DNA from: Verrucomicrobiales bacterium
Lineage (GTDB): Bacteria > Verrucomicrobiota > Verrucomicrobiia > Verrucomicrobiales > DEV007
Assembly (NCBI GenBank): GCA_013003335.1
Contig: JABDJT010000436.1
Span: forward strand, 1-31,946
DNA: 31,946 bases
Direction: 5' to 3'
The notes under the pieces are model-generated. The model did not search any database, was not told where the DNA came from, and saw only the letters and a list, made by a program, of their open reading frames with translations. Of the stretch, positions 23,870 through 31,315 are shown one piece after another. Position 1 is the stretch's first letter; each line of letters opens with the position of its first letter. The translations under genes and the position numbers were made by a program.

Positions 23870-26800
23870 TCACCGCTTCATGAAAATTTCGTCGAGGTTC
23901 AGGATCACATTCGACACCACCGCCCATGCGGCGTGCTCGGCAACGTCGGCTTCTTTTGGCAAGGCGCCGAGCGGCTCTTCGGCCATCTTTTTGGCGTCTT
24001 CGGGCGTCGCCTGGTATTCGGCGAGGGCGTCTTCGTAAAATTGACTGAGCGCTGCAATTTCTTTTTCACGCGGCTCGCGGAGGAGCGTCTGCTGGATCGC
24101 AAACGTGATTTTCTGCGACAGTGACTCCCCTCCCTCGGCCACGATTCGGCGGGCCAGAGCTTGCGCGGCCTCGACGTAAACGGGATCGTTCAAGGTCACC
24201 AGCGCCTGCAGCGGCGTGTTGGTTCGGCTGCGACGGACGGTGCAAATTTCCCGGTTCGGGGCGTCAAAGGTGGCCATCGATGGATACGGGTTGCTGCGTC
24301 GCCAGGTGGTGTAAAGGCCGCGCCGATATTTGTCGTCGCCGGCACTGGTCTGCCAGTCGGTCGCGCTTCCGAAGGCGGCTTTCAGACCCATCTGGGGCTG
24401 GGGCGGTTTCACGGGCGGTCCAAACATCTTGTCGCTCAGTAATCCGCTCACGAACAGTGCCTGATCGCGAACCATCTCGGCCGTGACTCGGACTCGAGGG
24501 CCCCGGGCGAGAAGGCGGTTGTAAGGATCGCGTTCTTCGAGATCCGGATTCGTTTTGGAAGTCTGCCGGTAAGCCGCGGACATCACGAGTTGCTTGAGAA
24601 AACGCTTCAGATCCCAGCCGCTTTCCTTCAAATCAATCGCGAGCCAATCGAGCAGCTCTGGATGACTCGGCAGCTCGCCCTGCGAGCCGAATTCCTCGCT
24701 TGTTTCGACCAGCCCGATCCCGAAAATGTGTTCCCAATGCCGGTTCGCGACCACCCGGGCGGTCAGCGGATTTTTCTCGTCTACCAGCCATTTCGCCAGC
24801 GCCATTCGATCGCGTTTGACGTTTTCCGGAAGTGGATGAAACACTGCCGGCACGCCCGCCGTGACTTCATCGCCATGACTCGCGTAATTCCCGCGGATGT
24901 GGACGTTCGTCTTCCGCTGCTTGTCGGCGGCAAGCTCACGCATGATTGGAACGGTCGTGCTCGGCTTGACGTTTTTGACCTGATTTTCCAGCTTGGCCAA
25001 CTTTGCCCGCTCGTCTTTCAGCGAAGGTGCCACGGTTCGAAAATGCGCGGCCAGTTTTTCCTGTTCCGCCAGCTTCAGTTCCGTCGCCTGGAGCAGTTTC
25101 CGGATATCCGCCGGCATCTGCGCCCAGTCAGAAACGTTCGCGTCACCTGTCGCGGAAAAGGCGAAATTCGTCAGCAGGTGCGTTTTGTGCTCGGAAATCT
25201 GGGGGATCGTGATCTCCAGTTTCCCGCCGGTCAGATCGATCGGTGCGTTGCGGATCAGCGTCAGTTCCTGAGCTTTCCCGGTTCCTCCCGCGATGGCCCA
25301 GCCGGTCTTTTTACCCGCCTTTTCGGCGAGAACAGCGGAGGCGGGAAACCCGCTCTGCTCGTGGGTGGCGGTCGCGACCTGAAACGTCAAATCACGCGCC
25401 CCGCTCGGGTGCAAATTCGTACTCGGCTTCGGCACATCGCTCGGCCGAGTATCCCAAATCTCCCCGCGTTTCGCATCGAGCAGGACCACCCGATAGCCCT
25501 TCAACCGCTCTTCCAAATTGCTGTCCGTCCGGTTCCACAGTGCGATTTTTTCGACCGGAAACTCGCCGCCCAAATCGACCTCCAGCCACGGATCAGTGTC
25601 GTTCGCACCGGTGTGCTGAACCGAGCCTTTCGCGTATTCGCCGGCCGTGTTCCCATCGATCGCCCGCTTCGCTTCGCCGTCGACGTAGGTCGAGCTTTGG
25701 GTCGCTTTCCCGTTCGGCGCGATGTTTTTCCCGCCGGAAAAAACCTGCACTTCCGCGAGGTGAATCATCTTCCCTTTCCCCGGCAATTCGATGCGCACAA
25801 AACGCCCTTTCGGATTTGAATTCTTCTCCGGCACCCATTTTGCGGTGAGCCGCGACAGCACGAAATTCGTGCTCTGCTCCGGGGCGATTTCCAGCCGCAC
25901 GGCGGAGATTTTGGTGGGTTTGTCAGGCACCTCGAGCGAAATCGAGTAGGTGTCGGTTTCCGGCAGCTTTTCTTGATCAGCGGAAATTTTTCCGTCTTCC
26001 GAGATGGCCAGCTCAGTCTGTTTTCCGCGGGCCGCGATCGGTTTCAGGCGCGTCCAGTTCGGCTCTTTCTGCATTTTCGCGAGCCACGGTTTCATCTCCG
26101 CATCCAGCTCCGGCGTCTGCTTGTTCAGCGTCGATTTCAGCTGGGTAATCTCCGTTTCCCACGCCTTTTTCTGCGCCTTCTGTTCGTCGGTCCAGATTTC
26201 CAGAAACGGTGCCTCGTTCTTTTTGTCGGTGTCTTCCGACTGATTAAAAAATGCGAATAGCTGGAAATATTCGTGGTGGGTCAGCGGATCGTATTTGTGG
26301 GTGTGACACTGCGCACAGTCGATCGTCGTGCCCATCCAAACCGCCATCGTCGTGTTCACCCGGTCGACCACGGCCACGTTGCGGAATTCCTCGTCGTTCG
26401 TGCCGCCCTCGCTGTTCGTCATCGTATTCCGGTGAAAAGCCGTCGCGATCAGTTGTTCCTGCGTCGGCTCCGGCAGCAAATCGCCCGCGATCTGCTCGAT
26501 CGTGAATTGATCGAACGGCTTGTTCGCGTTCAGCGATCGGATCACGTAATCCCGATACGCCCAGATCGTCCGGACCGGGTCATCGGCGTATCCTGCCGAA
26601 TCTGCGTAGCGTGCTAAATCCAGCCACACCCGCGCCCAGCGTTCGCCGAAGGCCGGTTTCGCCAATTGCGCGTCGACGAATTTTTCGTAGGCATCCGCCG
26701 ATTGGTCATCCACGAAGGCTTTCACTTCCTCCCACGTAGGAGGCAGCCCCGTCAAATCCATCGCCACCCGTCGCCCGATCGAATGCCGGTCCGCTTCCGG

Positions 26801-27307
26801 CGACTGCGTAAGCCCTTCGCTTTCCAGCCGGGCCAGGATAAAATGATCGATCGCGTTTCGCGGCCATTTCGCGAGCTCTCCGCTCTCAAATTTCGGTATC
26901 GCCGGCTTTTTCGGAGGCTCGTAGCTCCAGTGCTTTGCATACGGCGCATCCTGCTCGATCCATCGCTTGATCAAATCCGCTTCCGCCTTGGAAAATTTCG
27001 TGCCTTTCCCGTCCGGCGGCATCGAGTCGATATCGTCGTGCGGCAGGGTAATCCGGTGATACAGCTCACTCTTTTCCGGATCACCCGGTTCGAGGGCCTT
27101 GTAGCCCCCCAGATCCATCATCGCCCCCTCACGCGAATCGAGGCGCAGACCCGCTTCCAGCGTTTCCTCGTCCGGTCCGTGGCAGGCAAAACAACGATTC
27201 GAAAGCAACGGACGGATGTCCCGGTTAAAATCGATCTCCTTCTCTTCGCCAACTGACAAAGAAACCGCCCCGCAAAAAACCAAAAGACCGCTGGAAAATA
27301 ATTTCAT
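23870..27307 (-). CDS. PSD1-type cytochrome protein (PSCyt1-DUF1549-DUF1553)
   Basis: This is a 1145-residue exported protein. In order it has a signal peptide (1-20), a planctomycete-type cytochrome c domain with haem site CFACH (39-43), DUF1549 (about 145-350, with a second haem-type motif CAQCH at 331-335), a linker, a discoidin-like F5/8 type C carbohydrate-binding insertion (about 500-620, containing AIDGNTAGEYA and DPWLEVDLGG), a helical stretch, and DUF1553 (about 840-1100). The family is typical of Planctomycetota/Verrucomicrobiota and is thought to couple periplasmic electron transfer to glycan breakdown; this is unproven. It is the normal upstream partner of the DUF1501 gene. The start at 27307 is chosen over 27331 because the signal peptide begins there. 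Confidence 0.93.
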   Translation of the reverse strand: MKLFSSGLLVFCGAVSLSVGEEKEIDFNRDIRPLLSNRCFACHGPDEETLEAGLRLDSREGAMMDLGGYKALEPGDPEKSELYHRITLPHDDIDSMPPDGKGTKFSKAEADLIKRWIEQDAPYAKHWSYEPPKKPAIPKFESGELAKWPRNAIDHFILARLESEGLTQSPEADRHSIGRRVAMDLTGLPPTWEEVKAFVDDQSADAYEKFVDAQLAKPAFGERWARVWLDLARYADSAGYADDPVRTIWAYRDYVIRSLNANKPFDQFTIEQIAGDLLPEPTQEQLIATAFHRNTMTNSEGGTNDEEFRNVAVVDRVNTTMAVWMGTTIDCAQCHTHKYDPLTHHEYFQLFAFFNQSEDTDKKNEAPFLEIWTDEQKAQKKAWETEITQLKSTLNKQTPELDAEMKPWLAKMQKEPNWTRLKPIAARGKQTELAISEDGKISADQEKLPETDTYSISLEVPDKPTKISAVRLEIAPEQSTNFVLSRLTAKWVPEKNSNPKGRFVRIELPGKGKMIHLAEVQVFSGGKNIAPNGKATQSSTYVDGEAKRAIDGNTAGEYAKGSVQHTGANDTDPWLEVDLGGEFPVEKIALWNRTDSNLEERLKGYRVVLLDAKRGEIWDTRPSDVPKPSTNLHPSGARDLTFQVATATHEQSGFPASAVLAEKAGKKTGWAIAGGTGKAQELTLIRNAPIDLTGGKLEITIPQISEHKTHLLTNFAFSATGDANVSDWAQMPADIRKLLQATELKLAEQEKLAAHFRTVAPSLKDERAKLAKLENQVKNVKPSTTVPIMRELAADKQRKTNVHIRGNYASHGDEVTAGVPAVFHPLPENVKRDRMALAKWLVDEKNPLTARVVANRHWEHIFGIGLVETSEEFGSQGELPSHPELLDWLAIDLKESGWDLKRFLKQLVMSAAYRQTSKTNPDLEERDPYNRLLARGPRVRVTAEMVRDQALFVSGLLSDKMFGPPVKPPQPQMGLKAAFGSATDWQTSAGDDKYRRGLYTTWRRSNPYPSMATFDAPNREICTVRRSRTNTPLQALVTLNDPVYVEAAQALARRIVAEGGESLSQKITFAIQQTLLREPREKEIAALSQFYEDALAEYQATPEDAKKMAEEPLGALPKEADVAEHAAWAVVSNVILNLDEIFMKR

Positions 27308-27589
27308 GTGTTTCGTCCGAACTATACGCATTCAAGCGGCCAAAATCTTATCGCGCAATCGCGAAAAGTCCGGAGCCACCGTTGTCGCCCCGATCGCAAT
27401 TCCCCCGCGATGAATGCAGAGTCGAAAACGAATCCAATCCAGTGGCTTGTGAACCGCCGGACGTGGTCACAGTTCGCGCGTTCGATTGTGGATCCGAAGC
27501 AACGACAAAAATCGGGATTTCTTGCTCCGAGATAAGGTCGCTGGTAGCCTTCTCTGCATTCGACGCGGAGAATATTACGTCCTGCCATC

Positions 27590-27985
27590 ATGATACCCTC
27601 TCATAAATTCCGAAAACAGGTCGGAGTGTTGTTCGTGTTCTTTGTCGTCCTCTGTGTCGGGTGCTCCCGTGAGACGGATCCGAATGCAGCCAGTCGAGGA
27701 TCCAACGCCGGGGAAAAAGAGGGCGTCGAGAACGCCGATCGCGAAACGGCTGAAAGGTATTTCGTTGCACTGGACGAAGTCCAGTCAGCTGAAGAAGAAG
27801 AGAAGTTGCTGAAGGAGTTTGGGCAATGGCTCAGGGAGAACGAGTACAGGATCCAGGTGGAGGCAAAATCGGGGAAGCACCGGCTTTCGTGCCCCTATTT
27901 CCCGCCTGTCACACCCTGGACCGATCATACATTCTTTGATGCCGGGAACCTGGCACTGCTCCCTCGTTTCGACGAAGGCAGGTAA
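27590..27985 (+). CDS. Small putative lipoprotein
   Basis: This is a 131-residue protein. A basic N-terminus and hydrophobic stretch (about residues 11-24) end at Cys25 in VLCVGCS, an imperfect lipobox with Cys rather than Leu at -3. The mature part is acidic and helical (about 45-85), then basic and aromatic, with CPYFPPVTPWTDHTFF near the end. I recognise no family. It diverges from the PSD1 gene across 282 bp in which I see no other gene, and converges on the ATPase gene (53-bp gap). It could be a lineage-specific envelope lipoprotein. Confidence 0.6.
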   Translation: MIPSHKFRKQVGVLFVFFVVLCVGCSRETDPNAASRGSNAGEKEGVENADRETAERYFVALDEVQSAEEEEKLLKEFGQWLRENEYRIQVEAKSGKHRLSCPYFPPVTPWTDHTFFDAGNLALLPRFDEGR

Positions 27986-28038
27986 CCCGCGATTTTCCAC
28001 CCAGGGCTATCCTTCCGGGCCTAATCGGGTGTCCGCTC

Positions 28039-30477
28039 TCACCAGGCCGCACCCAGCACCGGCTGCGGATTCACCCGATAGGGCATCCACACCACGCCGA
28101 CGGCCTTGTCATCGCAGTTTTTCTTCAGCGGCGTCAGGCGGATTTCTTCGAGCTTTTCAGTCATCGGATCCATCGCCTCTTTCAGCTTGGCGACAGCTTC
28201 CCCGCATTCGCGATCGAGTTCTTCGAGTTCTTCGGCAAGTTCCTCGACTTCCTCCTCCGCGCGGGCGACGTCCCGGCTTTCTTTCCAGGCGCGGCTGGTG
28301 CCGGTGAGCACGCTGCTGCCCTTCGAGGAGCTGACTTTCCGACCTAAAATGGCTCCCAGGAGCGTCCCGCCGACCCGCATGGCGGTATCCATTTTTGCCC
28401 GGTTAGACTGCGCTTTCTGCTCCTCAACGACGTCGAGGGCCCGCTCAACCCGGTCTTCGACCTTCTTGATTTTCTTTTCGTATTCCTCGCGGAGTTCCTC
28501 GACTTTTTCATCGCGCACCTCGCGCGCGGCGTGAACGAGACGGCCCCGGAAATCGCCCTCGGTTTCGCCAATGTTGGAATATTGATCGGTCAGCGGGCTG
28601 CGATACACGGTGATCGAGTGGTTCCCGTAGAGAAAATCGACCAGCTCTTTTTTCAGGTCGGACCAGAGGTCGGATTCGAGCATTTTCTGCGGCAGATCAC
28701 CAAAGGTCGCGCCCGGAACCGGCTCGCGGCTGAGCTGGCTGTATCCGATTCCGTTCGGCAACTCAAGATCCTGGCTCCAGTCCACGTCTTCGGATTCCGG
28801 GTCGATCTTGTTCACGATGCAGACGGTTTCGACACCATTGATGCCTTTTTTCGGATCGGAATACCGCACCTCGCCCACGCGCATCACGGCCGGCTGATAA
28901 TTGATTTCCTCGCCCGGCACCCCGGCTCCGGCGGGGAAGAAAAATTCGTCGGCACCCTTCGGCAAACGCGGGCGCATGGCCACGGGCGCCTTCGGTTTCG
29001 GGGCTTCGGCGGAGGGAGTCGGCGCGGCTGCCTGTTTTGCCTCCAGCTTTTTCCGCTTCGGATCCATCAATTTCTTGATCTGCCGGCGGGCCAGCGGACC
29101 GCGCAGATAGCTCAGCACCCAGCGGACGTGAAACACGACCGGGCCGTCCTCGTGGACATTGTTCATCAGGAAAACCCGGCTCCCGAGACCGGCGAGCAGC
29201 TCCTCCATTTTCCCGCGATCAAATCCGGCATCGTTGTCGGCGGCTGCCCCTTCGAGACCATCAAGCACGCGCGCTTTGTCCCGCTCGGTCTGCAAACGAC
29301 CCAGCCACCAGGTTCCGATATTCGAGAGCGCCTTGTAATCGAGGTCGACCGGGTTCTGCGTCGCTAAAAGAATCCCCAGGCCGAAAGCCCTCGCCTGTTT
29401 CAGCATCGTCATCATCGGCTTTTTCGAAGGCGGATTCGCCGTCGGCGGGAGGTAGCCGTAAATTTCGTCCATGTAGAGCATGGCCCGCAGGCTGGTCGTG
29501 CCGGACTGGGAACGCATCCAGCCGAGAGTCTGGTTCAGCAGCAGCGACACGAAAAACATCCGCTCCGAATCGCTGAGGTGTGCGATCGAGAAAATCGAGA
29601 TGCGCGGTTTTCCTTCCTCCGTGTACATCATCCGCTTCATGTCGAGCGGTTCGCCCTGCAGCCAGCTGGAAAAGCCGGGACTGGCGAGCAGGTTGTTCAT
29701 CTTCATGGCCAGTTCCCGCCGGTCTTTCTCCGGGCAAACCGTGTCCAGATCCATCACGCCGATTTTGTCGAAGGGCGGCTGCTGGATCTGCGTGATAAGC
29801 GATTCCAGCGTGACGCCGTATCCTTCCTTCCACGAATGCGCGAAAATATTTGAGAGCAGGATGTGCTCCGGATCCTGGATCGGATCAGCATCGACACCGA
29901 CGAGGGACAGCAGGCTCGAAACGGTCGATTCGATCCGTTCTCCCAGCATTTCAGCGTCATCGAGAATCTCGAACTCCGGCACATCAAGTGAACTTAGAAT
30001 CGAAACCGGCAAACCTGCATTCGAGCCGGGCGTGTAAACCGTCAGGTCCACTTTGTCGCGGAACGACTTGATCCGCTCTTTCCCCTGCCCCCACTGCCCG
30101 ATCCCTTTTTCCCACAGCGCGGCCTGCTTGGCGGCGTGTTCGTCGGGCGTGATGCCCTTTTTCTTCGCGTCATCTTCGTTGATCCACGGGCGAAAATCCT
30201 CCGGAGCGAGATCGGGAAAAGTCAGCATCAGGTTGGCGATGTCGCCTTTCGGATCGATCACGATCGCCGGGATGTTGTCCAGTGCCGCTTCCTCTAAAAT
30301 CGCGATGCAGAGACCCGTTTTCCCTGAACCGGTCATCCCGAGCACGACCCCGTGTGTCACGAGATCCTTGGAATCATAAAGGACGAGGTTGTCCTGCATT
30401 TCCTTCTCGCCGAGATCATATTCGCGGCCGAGGTAAAATTGTCCGAGCGTTTCGAAGTCTTCGGTGCGGATTTCCAT
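28039..30477 (-). CDS. HerA/DUF853-like ATPase
   Basis: This is an 812-residue P-loop ATPase of the HerA/FtsK superfamily. Walker A is GMTGSGKT (residues 47-54), followed by IVIDPKGD. Walker B is about residues 340-350 (MLYMDEIYGYLPP), then ATQNPVDLDYKALSNIGTW and RVFLMNNVHE, typical of the DUF853/'helicase HerA-like' group. A Pro/Ala linker (about 480-505) leads to a C-terminal half with a long charged coiled coil (about 640-770). The role is unknown; related proteins may move DNA or act in membrane-associated complexes. No nuclease or NurA gene is adjacent, so the HerA-NurA repair pairing is not supported here. The start lacks a ribosome binding site. The divergent gene begins 152 bp away. 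Confidence 0.88.
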   Translation of the reverse strand: MEIRTEDFETLGQFYLGREYDLGEKEMQDNLVLYDSKDLVTHGVVLGMTGSGKTGLCIAILEEAALDNIPAIVIDPKGDIANLMLTFPDLAPEDFRPWINEDDAKKKGITPDEHAAKQAALWEKGIGQWGQGKERIKSFRDKVDLTVYTPGSNAGLPVSILSSLDVPEFEILDDAEMLGERIESTVSSLLSLVGVDADPIQDPEHILLSNIFAHSWKEGYGVTLESLITQIQQPPFDKIGVMDLDTVCPEKDRRELAMKMNNLLASPGFSSWLQGEPLDMKRMMYTEEGKPRISIFSIAHLSDSERMFFVSLLLNQTLGWMRSQSGTTSLRAMLYMDEIYGYLPPTANPPSKKPMMTMLKQARAFGLGILLATQNPVDLDYKALSNIGTWWLGRLQTERDKARVLDGLEGAAADNDAGFDRGKMEELLAGLGSRVFLMNNVHEDGPVVFHVRWVLSYLRGPLARRQIKKLMDPKRKKLEAKQAAAPTPSAEAPKPKAPVAMRPRLPKGADEFFFPAGAGVPGEEINYQPAVMRVGEVRYSDPKKGINGVETVCIVNKIDPESEDVDWSQDLELPNGIGYSQLSREPVPGATFGDLPQKMLESDLWSDLKKELVDFLYGNHSITVYRSPLTDQYSNIGETEGDFRGRLVHAAREVRDEKVEELREEYEKKIKKVEDRVERALDVVEEQKAQSNRAKMDTAMRVGGTLLGAILGRKVSSSKGSSVLTGTSRAWKESRDVARAEEEVEELAEELEELDRECGEAVAKLKEAMDPMTEKLEEIRLTPLKKNCDDKAVGVVWMPYRVNPQPVLGAAW

Positions 30478-30629
30478 GTTGCTTGCTGTCGGTGAATCAG
30501 TGGGATGGGTGGAAAATTGTTCTACACGAACCCATTAAAAAAGACAGCCCTGAACCGCGAAACGTCACGAATTTTTCCCCGAATCCGGATTTTTGAAAGA
30601 CCCGTGCCCGGCAGGCGGTAGATTGCAAA

Positions 30630-31136
30630 ATGTGGATCGTCACGCACACCCTCGCGCCCGTGGTCACCCTCGCAGCCGCGGAAACGGTCGCCCTGGAGGC
30701 CCGGAAGAAGCGAATTTTCGATGCCCGGCACTATTTCCTGTTCGCTCTGAGCGGTGCTTTGCCGGATGTGCTCTACCCGCATTTGAGTCTTGAAGCACGC
30801 TTCAGCAGCTGGACCCACACGATCTGGTTCCTGATCGGGTTCATCCCCGTCGCGACCTGGGTCGCCCGTCGTTTCGCTAACTCCCGCCGTGTTCTTACCG
30901 CGCTGTTGATGACTTTCTCCTGCACCCTGCATCTCTTTTGCGATGCCATCGCCGGCGGAATTGTCTGGCTGCATCCCGCGTCCGATTCGGTGATCGGTCG
31001 TTACATCGTCCCCGGCCGCTGGTGGTTCAAGCTGGACCTGATTTGTCTTGGTGCCTCTATCCTGTTGCTCGCCTGGCTAAAAATCCGGGCCGTGAGGTTG
31101 GCGCAAAAAAAGACTTCGCGCAGTGACGATTCATAG
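30630..31136 (+). CDS. YdjM-like membrane-bound metal-dependent hydrolase
   Basis: This is a 168-residue inner-membrane protein related to the YdjM/DUF457 'LexA-regulated, membrane-bound' putative hydrolases. Conserved polar residues typical of the family are His6 (VTHT), Asp46 and His51 (ALPDVLYPH), His63 (SWTHT) and the HLFCDA motif (about 100-105), set among four hydrophobic helices. The reaction is unknown. The C-terminal codons (from about 31113) lie in a degenerate copy of the palindromic repeat that dominates 31136-31315. The stop TAG (31134-31136) shares a base with the GTAG of the first palindrome, so the native C-terminus may have been altered. Confidence 0.8.
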   Translation: MWIVTHTLAPVVTLAAAETVALEARKKRIFDARHYFLFALSGALPDVLYPHLSLEARFSSWTHTIWFLIGFIPVATWVARRFANSRRVLTALLMTFSCTLHLFCDAIAGGIVWLHPASDSVIGRYIVPGRWWFKLDLICLGASILLLAWLKIRAVRLAQKKTSRSDDS

Positions 31137-31315
31137 TAGCCGTGGGCTTCAGCCCACGGTCTCTACGCCACCACCTTTGCGTCGCGCAGCGACGGTTCAA
31201 ACTGTCCGACACCGCTCTACTTCAATCGTCGCTACGCGACGCAAAAACGTTTCGACCTTTTCCCGGGGGCTGAAGCCCACGGCTACCAGGAGTTGTCGCT
31301 ACGCGACAATCGTAG
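31113..31315. repeat. Nested palindromic (REP-like) repeat cluster
   Basis: Outer pair: GTAG plus hairpin CCGTGGGCT-TC-AGCCCACGG (31136-31159) is repeated inverted at 31263-31286 with one mismatch. Inner pair: GTCGCG-CA-GCGAC hairpins at 31179-31197 and inverted at 31224-31242 (two differences over 19 bp). A third hairpin TTGTCGC-TAC-GCGACAA (31293-31309) is followed by GTAG (31312-31315). A degenerate copy lies at 31115-31131. The arrangement resembles enterobacterial BIMEs. Stem sequences differ from those of the RAYT unit at 23112-23861, so a different transposase would be needed. Confidence 0.8.

Noticed and set aside
24590..25819. 409-codon plus-strand frame inside the PSD1 gene
   Set aside because: Shadow frame of a 1145-residue gene with haem and domain motifs; no recognisable features.
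27322..27591. 89-codon minus-strand frame upstream of the PSD1 gene
   Set aside because: Odd composition (many Arg, Cys, Trp), no family resemblance; the region is more likely the PSD1/lipoprotein promoter space.
28039..31136. Possible anti-phage island (HerA-like ATPase)
   Set aside because: No nuclease, Sir2, NurA, restriction or other defence gene is adjacent; neighbours are a lipoprotein and a YdjM-like protein.
31136..31315. Possible CRISPR array
   Set aside because: Repeats are inverted and nested, not direct, with irregular spacing and no cas genes.
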